A DNA stretch of 64,000 nucleotides from Nannocystis punicea (GCF_026965555.1 NZ_CP114040.1:3038001-3102000); one strand, 5' to 3'. Shown: positions 17,953 to 26,763, counted from the first letter of the stretch. Numbers and translations are program-made. The notes: generated by a model not told the origin, from the letters alone.

Positions 17953-18008
17953 GGACAGGCCCGGTAGGACATGGCGCGCGGGACAGGTCTCAAAGGACCT
18001 GCCCCCAG
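17953..18008. repeat. 14-bp array, 4 units
   Basis: GGACAGG, GGACATG, GGACAGG and GGACCTG begin at 17953, 17967, 17981 and 17995: strict 14-bp phase. It lies 11 bp after the thiolase stop. Confidence 0.85.
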
Positions 18009-18103
18009 CGCCATGTGTTTTTCGCGCGGCCGACGGGCCCCGGCGCGGCGACTCACGCGCGGGGCGGCGAGCGTCGCGGGCGGCATTTGCTAAGGTCGCG
18101 GCG

Positions 18104-18895
18104 ATGTCCGACCTCGACGCTCTCCTCGCGCTCACCCCCACGGGCCCCGGCCAGTTCCGCGCCGAGGTGGCCGACGGCTGGCAGCAGGGCCGCGGGGCGT
18201 TCGGCGGCCTCGTCATCGGCCTGCTGGTCCGCGCGGCGGCGGCGGTGGCGGCCGACCCGACGCGGCCGCTGCGGTCGCTCGGCGCCGAGCTGTGCGGGCC
18301 GACGCAACCTGGCCCGGCGGACATCTTCGTCGAGGCCCTGCGCACCGGCACCGGGGTGACGACCCTGGCGGTCCGCCTGGTCCAGGCCGGCGAGGTCCAG
18401 GCCCACGCGGTCGCAGTGCACGCGCGCACCCGCGATCCCGGCCTGCAGTGGACCGAGCTGCGCCCGCCGGAGCTGGCCCCGCCGAGCGGCCTGCCGCTCG
18501 GCACGCCGGACGAGGGGCCCGTGTTCGCCCGGCACTGCGAGTTCCGCCCGGTCCACGCGCCGCTGTTCACCGGCGGCGACGAGGCGCGGGCCGAGGGCTG
18601 GTTCCGCTTCAAGCGGCCGCCGAGCGTCCGCGACGCGGCCTACCTGGCGATGCTGTGCGACGGCTGGTGGCCGGCCGCGTTCTCGCGCCTGACGTCGCCG
18701 CGGCCGACGGCGACGCTGACGTACACGTTCCAGCCGCTGGCCGACGTGTCGCAGCTCGACCCGGAGCAGCCGGTCTACCACCGCGCCCGCGCGGTGGCGA
18801 TGCGCGCCGGCTACTCGGTCGAGTTCCGCGAGCTCTGGTCGCCCGCCGGCGAGCTGCTGGCGCTCAATCAGCAGACCTTCGCGGTGATCCGCTGA
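18104..18895 (+). CDS. Acyl-CoA thioesterase, TesB-like double hot-dog
   Basis: 263 residues with two hot-dog halves. The first contains QQGRGAFGGLVIGLLVRAAA, matching the TesB/4HBT_3 helix; the second contains PRPTATLTYTFQPLADV and GYSVEFRELWSPAGELLALN, ending in QQTFAVIR, the usual C-terminal strand of the family. Such proteins hydrolyse acyl-CoA to free acid and CoA in the cytosol. Its position behind the dehydrogenase/hydratase-SCP2 and thiolase genes in the same direction fits a role in acyl-CoA turnover, although a repeat array separates them and may break the operon. Confidence 0.85.
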   Translation: MSDLDALLALTPTGPGQFRAEVADGWQQGRGAFGGLVIGLLVRAAAAVAADPTRPLRSLGAELCGPTQPGPADIFVEALRTGTGVTTLAVRLVQAGEVQAHAVAVHARTRDPGLQWTELRPPELAPPSGLPLGTPDEGPVFARHCEFRPVHAPLFTGGDEARAEGWFRFKRPPSVRDAAYLAMLCDGWWPAAFSRLTSPRPTATLTYTFQPLADVSQLDPEQPVYHRARAVAMRAGYSVEFRELWSPAGELLALNQQTFAVIR

Positions 18896-18921
18896 GGCGG
18901 GGGCCGCGGGTAGCGCTCGAG

Positions 18922-19488
18922 TCAGAACATGAACAGGCCGGCGAACACACCGAAGTGCGGCAGCGGCACGCCGTCGAGGATGCCGACGATACGCGCCTCG
19001 CCGCCCACGACGCCCTTGACCCGCGTGGAGCGCTGCACGCCGAGCACGACGCCGAGCCGCACGTCGGCTTCGAGCGCGACCGGCGTGCTGCGCCACATCA
19101 GCACGCCGCCGCCGAATTGATAGTAGAGGCGGTCCTTCGGGCCGCCGTAACCGAGTGCGGCGAGGTGGTGCCGGTGGTAGGCGACGCCGTAATTGCCGCC
19201 CCAGCTCAGGAAGGCGGTCCCTCGCTCGGCGCCACCGACCGAGACGCCGAGCTCGTAGCCCAGGGCCGTCTTCCACACCTGCCCCTTACGGTCGATGCGC
19301 GGGCGCAGCGACGAGCCAAGAAACAGCGACACCTGGCCCGAGGGAGTACCCGAGGCGACGCTCCACTCGAGGCTGTAATGGTTGGCGAAGACGAGCCGGC
19401 GGGGCGTCTCCATCGTCGTGGCCGGCGGCGAAGCCGGCGGCGGAGATGGCGCCTGCAGGAGCAGGGCGAAGGCCATCGAGTGGAGCAT
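18922..19488 (-). CDS. Small exported protein, beta-barrel candidate
   Basis: 188 residues. The N terminus MLHSMAFALLLQAPSPPPAS gives a short weak signal. The rest alternates hydrophobic and polar residues with many glycines and aromatics (YSLEWSVASGTPSGQVSLFL, YYQFGGGVLMWRST) and ends in phenylalanine (FAGLFMF), the usual last residue of outer-membrane beta-barrels recognised by BamA. I do not recognise a family. Convergent with the thioesterase gene (26 bp gap). No ribosome-binding site is obvious before the ATG at 19488. Confidence 0.65.
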   Translation of the reverse strand: MLHSMAFALLLQAPSPPPASPPATTMETPRRLVFANHYSLEWSVASGTPSGQVSLFLGSSLRPRIDRKGQVWKTALGYELGVSVGGAERGTAFLSWGGNYGVAYHRHHLAALGYGGPKDRLYYQFGGGVLMWRSTPVALEADVRLGVVLGVQRSTRVKGVVGGEARIVGILDGVPLPHFGVFAGLFMF

Positions 19489-19516
19489 GGTGCCGCTAGC
19501 GTAACAGACGTGAGGC

Positions 19517-20929
19517 TTATGGCACGGTTTGCAACGACGCCGAGGCCGTACCGAAGAGTGACATCTGGTAGGTCATGTTCAACGTGAGGGGACCGGTCGT
19601 GCTCTGGAGGCTGCCGACGAGCTGATCGAGCTCGGCGTTGAGGACCCCGCCGTTGTCGGTGACCGAGACGCCGTCGATCAAGACCGGTCCACCCCAGAAC
19701 TGGGCCTGCATCACGTCGGTCGGGAACGTGATATTCTTGCGGATCTTGTCCCAGGTGCCGGAGAAGGGGACGCGGCTCTGGAACCCGATCTGCTGCAACT
19801 CGTATGTGCCGCCGCTGCCCGCCGCGTCGGTATACCCACCCTCCGCGTGGCCGGTGAGGCCGACGAGCGTATCAATGGTGATCGTGCAGGTGGTAGCCGT
19901 GCAATTAGACAGCGAGTAGCTGAGGAAACCCTGCACCCCGGTCATACCCGCCGAGTGACCGTCGGGAGTGATGATGGTGCCGCTGCCCTCGAACTGGGTG
20001 AAGGGCCCGTCCCCAATGATCAGCGGCTCTCCATCGCACTGCCAGTCGTTAGCATCTACCAAATCAATCTTCCAAGGCTCCTCCTGTTCATCGCCATCGA
20101 TATCGTCGTTGTTCAACTCGTCCGTCCAATCGCCTTCGAAGATGCAGTCAACATACTTCGGAACCGAGCAGCCCGCATTCGCGCAGGCCATCGTGAGGGA
20201 ATCATTGAAGTTGGTGCATCCATCCTCACATTTCGACTTCGCGTCCGCCTGGCTCTGCGCCACGACGCACTTGGAGAGTTTCTTCTGCCCGGCAAGCAGA
20301 TTGACCGTGCTCGTCCAGCATGCGTCGTAATCATCGTCTTCAGGGTATAATCCCGGATCACGGTTGTAAGGGTCGTTCCCGAGAGCATCATCAGGGGAGA
20401 TGTTGGCGCACTTGTGTGGCGACCGAAGGCTACAGTAGTACGTTCCGGGCCCGTCATTGAGGCCACCAGTGGTCTCCGTGTCGGTAGTCGTTGGCGCAGT
20501 GGTCGTTGGTTCGGTGGTCGAGTCGCCGCCGCTCGTGGCCGAGGTCTGACCGCTGCCACCACTGCTGTTGCCGGGCTCCTGGCCCACGCAACCCTTCGAC
20601 TTTGCTGGATAGTACCAGACGGGGAAGTTACCCCGAGGGATTCCTGAACCGGAACAGTTCCCGACTTGGTCCGCGGTCAGGACGGTCATATCGCCCTGAT
20701 GGGCGTCGTCGCCGAACCAGTTCCAGGAGCACAGCTCCGTGTCGTTGGGTTTGGGATCATTCCAGCACAGAGGCTCGGCAACCACGCAGTACTCTTTTGT
20801 CTCGGTCTCCTGTGTGACAGGATCTTTGTACTCACAGATGATGTGTCGCTGATACTCGGGTGGGGAACATCCCGGAACGACCAGAACCGACAAGGAAACA
20901 AGAATGCAGGATGTAGCGTGCTTCGACAT
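19517..20929 (-). CDS. Putative lipoprotein with Cys-rich N part and Thr/Ser linker
   Basis: 470 residues from ATG 20929. Signal MSKHATSCILVSLSVLVVPG ends at a lipobox cysteine (VPGC). Residues about 30-130 contain paired cysteines (CEYKDP, YCVVAEPLCW, CSWNWFG). A Ser/Thr/Gly linker follows (SGQTSATSGGDSTTEPTTT). The C-terminal half, from about 320, looks like a beta-rich domain (ITPDGHSAGMTGVQGFLSYS, GLTGHAEGGYTDAAGSGGTY). No domain name can be given. The gene and its upstream flank are visibly richer in A/T than neighbours, with several codons rarely used elsewhere here, so it may have been acquired. Confidence 0.72.
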   Translation of the reverse strand: MSKHATSCILVSLSVLVVPGCSPPEYQRHIICEYKDPVTQETETKEYCVVAEPLCWNDPKPNDTELCSWNWFGDDAHQGDMTVLTADQVGNCSGSGIPRGNFPVWYYPAKSKGCVGQEPGNSSGGSGQTSATSGGDSTTEPTTTAPTTTDTETTGGLNDGPGTYYCSLRSPHKCANISPDDALGNDPYNRDPGLYPEDDDYDACWTSTVNLLAGQKKLSKCVVAQSQADAKSKCEDGCTNFNDSLTMACANAGCSVPKYVDCIFEGDWTDELNNDDIDGDEQEEPWKIDLVDANDWQCDGEPLIIGDGPFTQFEGSGTIITPDGHSAGMTGVQGFLSYSLSNCTATTCTITIDTLVGLTGHAEGGYTDAAGSGGTYELQQIGFQSRVPFSGTWDKIRKNITFPTDVMQAQFWGGPVLIDGVSVTDNGGVLNAELDQLVGSLQSTTGPLTLNMTYQMSLFGTASASLQTVP

Positions 20930-21070
20930 TTTGAACCGATTGGTGTGAGACAGCGCTGGATGGTTGTAACATACCAAAGAGCGCTCGATCCTTATACCAA
21001 CCAAACGGATGCAGTGTCAGTCTCCCTTCTCTTTGGTGTGTGAGAAGACTCAGCGGCGGGGGCAGCAGAA

Positions 21071-22189
21071 ATGAAATCTCTGAGACGAGCTTCGGGTACA
21101 TTTCTGTCAGACATGCGACGACGCTCAGGGGTTCACCCGGTCGAATTGGGGACCGCGCTGATGCTGAGCGCCTGCCTGCCCGAGCTCAGGCAGGTGCAGG
21201 GGGAGTATGTCCTCTACGAGTACAGCGCGGAATTGCACCCCTGCGCCGGCAATGCGGCCTTCGTCGATCGGATGGCGCCGTTCCTAGCGGGTCAGAGCGG
21301 CGTCCCCGTGCCGGACTCGGTGCGATTCTCGTGGATGAGGAGCGAGGAGCAACCTTTGCCGAGCTTGTCGGAGAATGGTGGACTCGCGGTTGGCGAGCAC
21401 GCGTGGATTTTCAGGCCCGTTTCGATTCACGAGTTCACGCACGTGATTACGGGAGGCATGGTTGCACGATTTTTCACGGAGGGGATCGCCACCGCGATGG
21501 ATGTCCTCGGGGATGGCCGGGGACCGCGGTACGCCACCGATACGGAACTCGCCTTCGAGGGGTGGGACCCGCGAAACACCATGATGGCGATCCGCAGCCA
21601 GGACGTGAATTATGCGACCGCAGCCGTGTTCGTCACTTACCTCCTGGTGCAGCACGGGCCCGAGCGATTCGGCGAATTTTATCGTCGCCTCGGGGGTCCT
21701 GCGAGCATGCGGTGGATCGCCGCGCAGTTCCGCGACGTGTACGGGCTCGAGCTCGAGGCCGAGATCGAGACGTTCTTGCAGGGCGTCCCGGAGTGCAGCG
21801 ACGACAGCTTCCCGCTCCTGGTGGCCGAGTGCACTGGCCCAACGATCCCGTGGCAGAGCGAGGGATTTTGGCGGTTCGAGGGATCGATGGATTGCGAAGA
21901 TCCAGAGGTCGTCGGCGGAGTCGAGCCGGGCTACGCGTGGCCCAGTTCTCGCGCCGTCACGGTCGAGGTCCCAGAGGACGGGACGTACTTCCTCTACATC
22001 AACGAGACTCGCGACGCCTGGCTGCGCGTCGGCCCGTGCTTTGGCTGCCCTTGGGAGGACGAGGGCATCTTCCTCGAGGACGAGAACCACGGCAAGGTCC
22101 TGCAGTTGGCGGCGGGCAAGTACTATGTCCGGATCGGATCGCGGTCAGATCTGTCGCCCGAGGTCACCGTGCGGCTCGAGAAGGTGTGA
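21071..22189 (+). CDS. Putative lipoprotein with HEFTH metallopeptidase-like motif
   Basis: 372 residues from ATG 21071; a second ATG at 21113 (MRRRSGVHPVELGTALMLSA then C) may be the true start because the lipobox L-S-A-C follows. The core contains RPVSIHEFTHVITGGMVARF followed by FTEGIATAMD: HExxH plus a Glu about 17 residues later, the arrangement of gluzincin peptidases. The helix YATAAVFVTYLLVQHGPERF resembles the segment after the active site in M1/Peptidase_MA proteins. The C-terminal 100 residues look like a PPC-type beta-sandwich (VEVPEDGTYFLYINETRDAW). It may be a surface peptidase, but no substrate can be assigned. Confidence 0.68.
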   Translation: MKSLRRASGTFLSDMRRRSGVHPVELGTALMLSACLPELRQVQGEYVLYEYSAELHPCAGNAAFVDRMAPFLAGQSGVPVPDSVRFSWMRSEEQPLPSLSENGGLAVGEHAWIFRPVSIHEFTHVITGGMVARFFTEGIATAMDVLGDGRGPRYATDTELAFEGWDPRNTMMAIRSQDVNYATAAVFVTYLLVQHGPERFGEFYRRLGGPASMRWIAAQFRDVYGLELEAEIETFLQGVPECSDDSFPLLVAECTGPTIPWQSEGFWRFEGSMDCEDPEVVGGVEPGYAWPSSRAVTVEVPEDGTYFLYINETRDAWLRVGPCFGCPWEDEGIFLEDENHGKVLQLAAGKYYVRIGSRSDLSPEVTVRLEKV

Positions 22190-22219
22190 GGACGTGGGAG
22201 GGAATTGACTGCTCTACCA

Positions 22220-22247
22220 GGCCATGTCACGGAGGGCATGCTCAAGC
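22220..22247. repeat. 14-bp CATG array, 2 units
   Basis: CATG at 22223 and 22237, 14 bp apart. The right unit overlaps the stop codon of the esterase gene read on the other strand. Confidence 0.75.
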
Positions 22248-22973
22248 GAACAGGAACTCGAGCGCGGCCGGGGCGCGGCGGCGCCAGGCGCTCTCGTGGT
22301 GGACTGCGCCGGGGTCGAACACCCAGCGCATCGCCTCGGGGCCGTAGCCGCGGCGGCGCAGCAGCTTGACCATGCGCTCGGTGGCAGGGCGCACGCGCGG
22401 CTCGTTACCGCCGGCGTCGAGGTAGATCCGCGACACGGGCGGGTTTTGCCGCTCGGACACGAAGGTCAGCATCTTCTCGCGCGCCACCCACAGCGACGGC
22501 GACATGCACAGCGCCCTGCCGAACACGTCGGGGCGGTGGAAGTGGGCGTACAGCGCGGCCAGGCCGCCGAGCGAGGAGCCGCCGACGGCGGTGCCTGCCA
22601 GGTCGTGGCGCACCGCGAAGGCGCTGCGGATCTGCGGCTGCAGCTCGTCGACCATCCAGCGCACCAGGTGCGGCGCCTGGCCGCGCTGGCGCAGGCGGAA
22701 CGGCGACAGCTCGCGCATGCGGTACGGGCCGCCGTGGTCGATGCCGACGATCAGCGGGGCGACGCCGCCGCGGGCGCACAGGTCGCGCGCGGCGTGGTGC
22801 AGGTACCAGCCGCCGCTGTGCGAGGGCTCGTCCTCGAAGATGTTCTGGCCGTCGAACATGTAGAGCACCGGCGGCGGCGCGCCGGCGTCGGGCGGGACGT
22901 ACACGCGCACCAGCCTGGGCCCCTTGAGCCAGGGGATCTGGAACACCCCGAACATGTGGATGCGGTCGTGCAC
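22242..22973 (-). CDS. Alpha/beta hydrolase, esterase D/Fes-like
   Basis: 243 residues from GTG 22973 (alternative ATG at 22955, MFGVFQIPW). Family hallmarks: PRLVRVYVPPDAGAPPPVLY with MFDGQNIF (strand plus DGQ motif of the putative esterase family), GIDHGGPYRMRELSPF, the nucleophile elbow VGGSSLGGLAALY (G-x-S-x-G), and a late acid/histidine region FDPGAVHHESAW. Related enzymes hydrolyse S-formylglutathione or siderophore esters; the substrate here is unknown. The longer frame upstream crosses a repeat array and is not used. No ribosome-binding site is obvious for either start. No signal peptide. Confidence 0.82.
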   Translation of the reverse strand: MHDRIHMFGVFQIPWLKGPRLVRVYVPPDAGAPPPVLYMFDGQNIFEDEPSHSGGWYLHHAARDLCARGGVAPLIVGIDHGGPYRMRELSPFRLRQRGQAPHLVRWMVDELQPQIRSAFAVRHDLAGTAVGGSSLGGLAALYAHFHRPDVFGRALCMSPSLWVAREKMLTFVSERQNPPVSRIYLDAGGNEPRVRPATERMVKLLRRRGYGPEAMRWVFDPGAVHHESAWRRRAPAALEFLFA

Positions 22974-23112
22974 GCTCGCGCGAGCGTAGCAGCTCGCTGC
23001 TCGCGTGGGCCCGGACGTGACTTCGCCGACGCGGCGGGCGGTGTGGAGCGGGGGCCTTGACGCCCGCGCTATGCTTTCTGGTCGCGCGGGCGTGACACTC
23101 ACCTGTGCCAGC

Positions 23113-23166
23113 GGACATGTTTTTATGAGCATGTCTTCATGCATGTCCCGCGAGACATGTGGTGAA
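23113..23166. repeat. CATG array, 4 units, one shortened
   Basis: CATG at 23116, 23130, 23142 and 23156: spacings 14, 12, 14. The 12-bp step is the only clear phase break of this kind seen in the longer arrays. Confidence 0.75.
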
Positions 23167-23195
23167 TGCGATCGTCCTCCGGCGATCCGAGCGGC

Positions 23196-24173
23196 TCAAG
23201 GCGGGGGAGCGGCGGCGTCGATCGCGGCCAGGAGGCGCTCGCTGCGGGCGGCGTCGTCGGCCATCGCGTGGGCGCGGAAGAACTCGGCCAGCTGGCGCTC
23301 GCGGGTCGCAGGGTCGTAGGCGACCGCGTACTGCAGCTTGCGCCGGCACACCGGACAGAGGTGGAGCGGGGCGGCGTCGCTCTCGTCGAGGTGGTTGCAG
23401 CCGTTCATGATGCAGTGAAAATGGACGCAGTGCTCGAGGCCGAACATGTGGCCGACCTCGTGCACGAGCAGGCCGAGCCCGCGGCGGAGGATCTTCAGCT
23501 TCGCGCCGGCGCCGCGCGGCTGGCCGTAGAAGGCCGGATCGAAGCGGGCGAAGCTGTAGACGCCGACGCGCTCGTCGAAGCTGGCGTAGCCGAACACGAA
23601 GTTCCAGCCGGGGTCGGGGTAGAGGTCGGCGGTGGTGACCGCGATCAGGGCGTAGGCGTCGGCCGGGACGCGCGGCTTCATGCCGGCGAGGATCGTGCGG
23701 GTGTCGTATTGATGATGGTCGTCGCGGCCGCGGCCGCGGGCCTTGAGCGCGGCCATGGTGGTGGGCGCGAGGCGCTCGACCGGCAATTGAAAGTACCGCG
23801 CGGCGAAGTCGGCGACGACCGCGAGGCTCGGCCACTCGCCGCCCTCGAACGCGCCGATCGGCAACATGCTCAGCTTGCGCCGCGCCTCGGTCGGTCGATT
23901 GTGCCGTTGAGCGACGAATTGCGCGAAGGTCTGGCCGGGCTCGCGGTGCTCGCTCAGCCAGTCCTGCGGCCCGGGTCGCGGGATCGGCCGATCGTCGTCG
24001 CCGGGGGTGAAGGCGGCCTGGAGGTCGGGCGGGAGCTGGTCCAGGGCGCCGAGAGCGACCAGTCGCGCGGCCCGGTCGGGCGGGCTGAACTTGCGGGCCC
24101 GGGCGAGCGCAGGTGCGAGGGCGACGGGCGCGGCGAACAGGGCCCGCAGGAGCGAGCGACGCGTGGCAGGCAT
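23196..24173 (-). CDS. Tat-exported archaemetzincin-like metalloprotease
   Basis: 325 residues. The catalytic segment GLLVHEVGHMFGLEHCVHFH continues CIMNGCNHLDESD...LCPVC, which matches the archaemetzincin signature HExxHxxGxxxCxxxxCxM followed by CxxC: three zinc-binding histidines plus four structural cysteines and the Met-turn. The N terminus MPATRRSLLRALFAAPVALA, followed by PALARA, is a twin-arginine-type signal, so the folded, metal-loaded enzyme should be exported. Family members are usually cytosolic aminopeptidase-like proteins, which makes the signal unusual. The ATG at 24173 was chosen to begin at this signal; the longer frame upstream is repeat-containing DNA. It is divergent from the kinase gene. 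Confidence 0.87.
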   Translation of the reverse strand: MPATRRSLLRALFAAPVALAPALARARKFSPPDRAARLVALGALDQLPPDLQAAFTPGDDDRPIPRPGPQDWLSEHREPGQTFAQFVAQRHNRPTEARRKLSMLPIGAFEGGEWPSLAVVADFAARYFQLPVERLAPTTMAALKARGRGRDDHHQYDTRTILAGMKPRVPADAYALIAVTTADLYPDPGWNFVFGYASFDERVGVYSFARFDPAFYGQPRGAGAKLKILRRGLGLLVHEVGHMFGLEHCVHFHCIMNGCNHLDESDAAPLHLCPVCRRKLQYAVAYDPATRERQLAEFFRAHAMADDAARSERLLAAIDAAAPPP

Positions 24174-24294
24174 GCCGGCTGCTACGCGCGGGTCCAGGGG
24201 AAGTGTTCCAGGCTGTTCATGATCCTCAGGCGCGCGACCACGCCCGCCGGGGGTCGTGTCGACGATCGCCTGCCGAGGTGCGTGGCGAAGGACG

Positions 24295-24449
24295 TGGGAT
24301 GTCCCTCGGGACATGCTCGGCGTGGAGCCGACGCCGCGCCGGGGCAGAGAGAGGATGCGAGCTGTCCTTCTGGACAGGATCGATCAGGCCGCGCCGCGGC
24401 GGGCTTCCTCGGCCGCGAGCGTGAGATGTCCTGAAGGTCAGGTTCGGTG
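24295..24449. repeat. Three 2-unit members of the 14-bp family
   Basis: Pairs at 24298/24312 (gatgtccctcgggacatg), 24361/24375 (gctgtccttctggacagg) and 24425/24439 (gatgtcctgaaggtcagg), each exactly 14 bp apart and each a TGTCC-N4-GG(A)CA hairpin. They fill the divergent region between the archaemetzincin and kinase genes (24174-24590), which otherwise shows no gene. Confidence 0.8.
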
Positions 24450-24590
24450 CGAGGTCGTGCCGAGGAGGCCCACGCGCCGATGAGATCGCCGTCAGCGAAA
24501 GTCGCGCCGCGGGCTCGCATTCGGGCGAGAGGCGCGTCTGCGGGCTTGGCAGGCGGCCGGGCGGTCGTGGTATAGTTTGCGGCGAATCGC

Positions 24591-26441
24591 ATGCAGGCGA
24601 CGCCCCCGAATCCTGCCGATCTGCGCCTCGGCGAGGCGCTCGGGAGCGGCGCGGTGGCCACCGTGGTGCGCGTGCACGCGAGTGACGGGCGGCAGTTCGC
24701 CGGCAAGATCCTCCACAGCTCGCACCAGCAGGACGCGGCGGCGCAGTCGCGCTTCGCTCAGGAGGCCGAGCTGCTGCGGGGGGTCCGCGACGCGCACATC
24801 GTCGAGGTGTTCGGGGTGGTCGAGATCGCCGGCGAGCGGGTGCTGCTGCTCGAGTTGGTCGAGGGGCCGACGCTGGCGGAGCTGATCGCCCGCGAGGCGC
24901 CGCTCGGCGAGGCGCGGCTGGCCGCGCTGGGCGCGGGGATCGCCCGCGGTCTGGCGCGCGCGCACGCGGCCGGGCTCGTCCATCGTGACCTCAAGCCGGC
25001 CAACATCCTGGTCGCCGGCGGGCACACGCCGAAGATCGGCGACTTCGGCATGGCCCGGGCGACGTCGCTGGCCGGCGTCGATCGCAGCGCGCTCACGGTG
25101 CTGGGCACGCCCGACTACATGGCGCCCGAGTGCCTCGACCCGCTGGCGGTCGACGTCCGCAGCGACCTCTACGCGCTCGGCTGCATCCTCCACGAGATGG
25201 CCACCGGCGGGCCGCCGTTCGCCGGGGCGACCGCGTTCGGGGTGATCGAGGCCCACCGGCGCGCGCCGGTACCTGTCCTTCCGGACAGCTTCTCACCGCC
25301 GCTGCGCGCGCTGGTGCAGAGCCTGCTGGCCAAGGCGCCGGGCGACCGGCCGCAGGGGGCCGCGCAGGTGGCAGGGCTGCTCGAGCAGCTGGCGGCCGGG
25401 AGCACCTCGGCGCTGGCGGTGTTCACGGGCGAGCGCGACGGCGGCGACCCGCCGTGCGCCGGCTGCGGGCAGCCGCGGGCGGCGGCGCTGGCGGTGTGCC
25501 TGCACTGCGGCCTGCGGGCGGCGCGGGCCGAGGCGGGGCCGTTCACGGTGCTGGTGTCGGGGCCGGGCGAGCCGGGCGACCAGCTCGACGTGGCCCTGCG
25601 CGAGGCGCTGCGGCGGTGGGTGGCGGGCAACCCGGGGCTCCACATCACGCCCGGCCTGCTCGACAAGCGGATCCCGCGGGTGCCGTTCACGCTGCTGCGC
25701 GGGGTGTCGGAGGCGACTGCGCGGGCCGTGGGCGAGGCGCTGCGGCAGATCGGGGTCGAGATCGAGGTGGTGCGCGGCGGGGCGCTGAAGTCGGCGGCGA
25801 TGCGCAAGAAGGCGCGCGCGCTGGTCGGCCGCAGCCTCGCGGTCGCGCTGGCGTCGTCGGTCGGGGTGATGAGCAGCAAGGCGATCTTCGTGCTGGCGCC
25901 GCTGCTGTTCATCGGCGTGACGGTGGGCGCGACGTGGTCGTCGCTGCGCCAGGTGACCGGCCGCGGCGAGCGCCCGGCCGCCCTGCCGCCGCCGCTGCAG
26001 CGCGCGCTGGCCGAGGTCGAGCGGGTCGGGCCGACCATCGACGAGGCGCGCCACCGCCACAGCCTGCGCGCGGTGGTCGGGCGGGCGCTGGCGCTGGCGC
26101 CCGCGCTCGGGCCCGCGACCGGCGACCCCGAGGCCCCGGTCGAGGAGCTGGCGCAGGCGGTCACTGCCGCGACCGCCGCGGCGGCCCGCCTCGACGCCCT
26201 CGACCGCGAGCTCGCGGCCCGCGGGATCCAGGGCAGCGACGAGGCGGTGCGCGCGACCCTGCACGAGCGCGACACCTGGGCCGCGCGGCTGCTGTCGCTG
26301 ACCGCGTCACTCGACGGCCTGGCCGCCCGGGTCGCCCGCTCGCGGGCCGGCGGCGGCGCGGGCGAGGGCGAGGCCCTGGCCGATCTGCGGGCCCGCGTCG
26401 AGGCGCTCGAAGAGGTCCAGCGCGGGGGGCGAGGGGCGTGA
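24591..26441 (+). CDS. Ser/Thr protein kinase with zinc ribbon and membrane segments
   Basis: 616 residues. Complete Hanks kinase at 10-270: glycine loop LGSGAVATVV, FAGKIL lysine, LVHRDLKPANIL catalytic loop, KIGDFGMAR, GTPDYMAPE. A C-x2-C...C-x2-C ribbon follows (CAGCGQ...CLHCG, about 285-305), then a globular stretch and two adjacent hydrophobic segments at about 420-450 (LAVALASSVGVMSSKAIFVL, then APLLFIGVTVGATW). The C-terminal 150 residues are Ala/Leu/Arg-rich, coiled-coil-like. Orientation suggests a cytosolic kinase anchored to the membrane. A two-unit 14-bp repeat lies inside the kinase domain (25269-25296) and is translated as VPVLPDSF. The gene downstream has the same architecture. 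Confidence 0.92.
   Translation: MQATPPNPADLRLGEALGSGAVATVVRVHASDGRQFAGKILHSSHQQDAAAQSRFAQEAELLRGVRDAHIVEVFGVVEIAGERVLLLELVEGPTLAELIAREAPLGEARLAALGAGIARGLARAHAAGLVHRDLKPANILVAGGHTPKIGDFGMARATSLAGVDRSALTVLGTPDYMAPECLDPLAVDVRSDLYALGCILHEMATGGPPFAGATAFGVIEAHRRAPVPVLPDSFSPPLRALVQSLLAKAPGDRPQGAAQVAGLLEQLAAGSTSALAVFTGERDGGDPPCAGCGQPRAAALAVCLHCGLRAARAEAGPFTVLVSGPGEPGDQLDVALREALRRWVAGNPGLHITPGLLDKRIPRVPFTLLRGVSEATARAVGEALRQIGVEIEVVRGGALKSAAMRKKARALVGRSLAVALASSVGVMSSKAIFVLAPLLFIGVTVGATWSSLRQVTGRGERPAALPPPLQRALAEVERVGPTIDEARHRHSLRAVVGRALALAPALGPATGDPEAPVEELAQAVTAATAAAARLDALDRELAARGIQGSDEAVRATLHERDTWAARLLSLTASLDGLAARVARSRAGGGAGEGEALADLRARVEALEEVQRGGRGA
25269..25296. repeat. 14-bp array, 2 units, inside kinase gene
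   Basis: cctgtccttccggacagc: unit centres 25272 and 25286, 14 bp apart, a perfect 5-bp stem with a 4-nt loop, in the coding strand of the kinase C-lobe. Confidence 0.75.
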
Positions 26442-26447
26442 GGCCGT

Positions 26448-26489
26448 CAGCATGGCTTTGGGGACATGTGCAGGGCGACATGTCCGTTC
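26448..26489. repeat. 14-bp CATG array, 3 units
   Basis: CATG at 26451, 26465 and 26479, exactly 14 bp apart, starting 7 bp after the kinase stop. Confidence 0.85.
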
Positions 26490-26665
26490 GCGCCTTCGCG
26501 CGGGCGGGAGGGGCCCGCGGCGGCGCTTCGTCGCCGACCCCCGGAGGGCAGCGGCTGGAGCGCGCCGAGCGGGCGCCGGCCGCCGCACGCGACGCCGCAG
26601 CCGCGCGACGTCGAGGTTCGGGGCCCGGCGCGAGAGTGTCTGCACCCGGGATGCGGGATCTCGCT

Positions 26666-26763
26666 GGATATGCCTGTGCAGGCATGTTTTTCGGGGCATG
26701 TTCTTTGGCACATGGTGATTGGGGCATGTCCTTGAGAGCATGGCGAAAGGGGCAGGCATGAGC
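26666..26763. repeat. 14-bp array, 7 units (longest seen)
   Basis: Centres TATG/CATG/CAGG at 26669, 26683, 26697, 26711, 26725, 26739 and 26753 keep strict 14-bp phase over seven units. The last unit contains the ATG start (26758) of the second kinase-like gene and an AAAGGGG that could serve as its ribosome-binding site. No gene is seen in the 176 bp between this and the previous array. Confidence 0.9.

Noticed and set aside
22242..23144. Upstream ATG at 23144 for the esterase
   Set aside because: The extra residues derive from a repeat array and intergenic DNA; the family's conserved N terminus begins near 22973.
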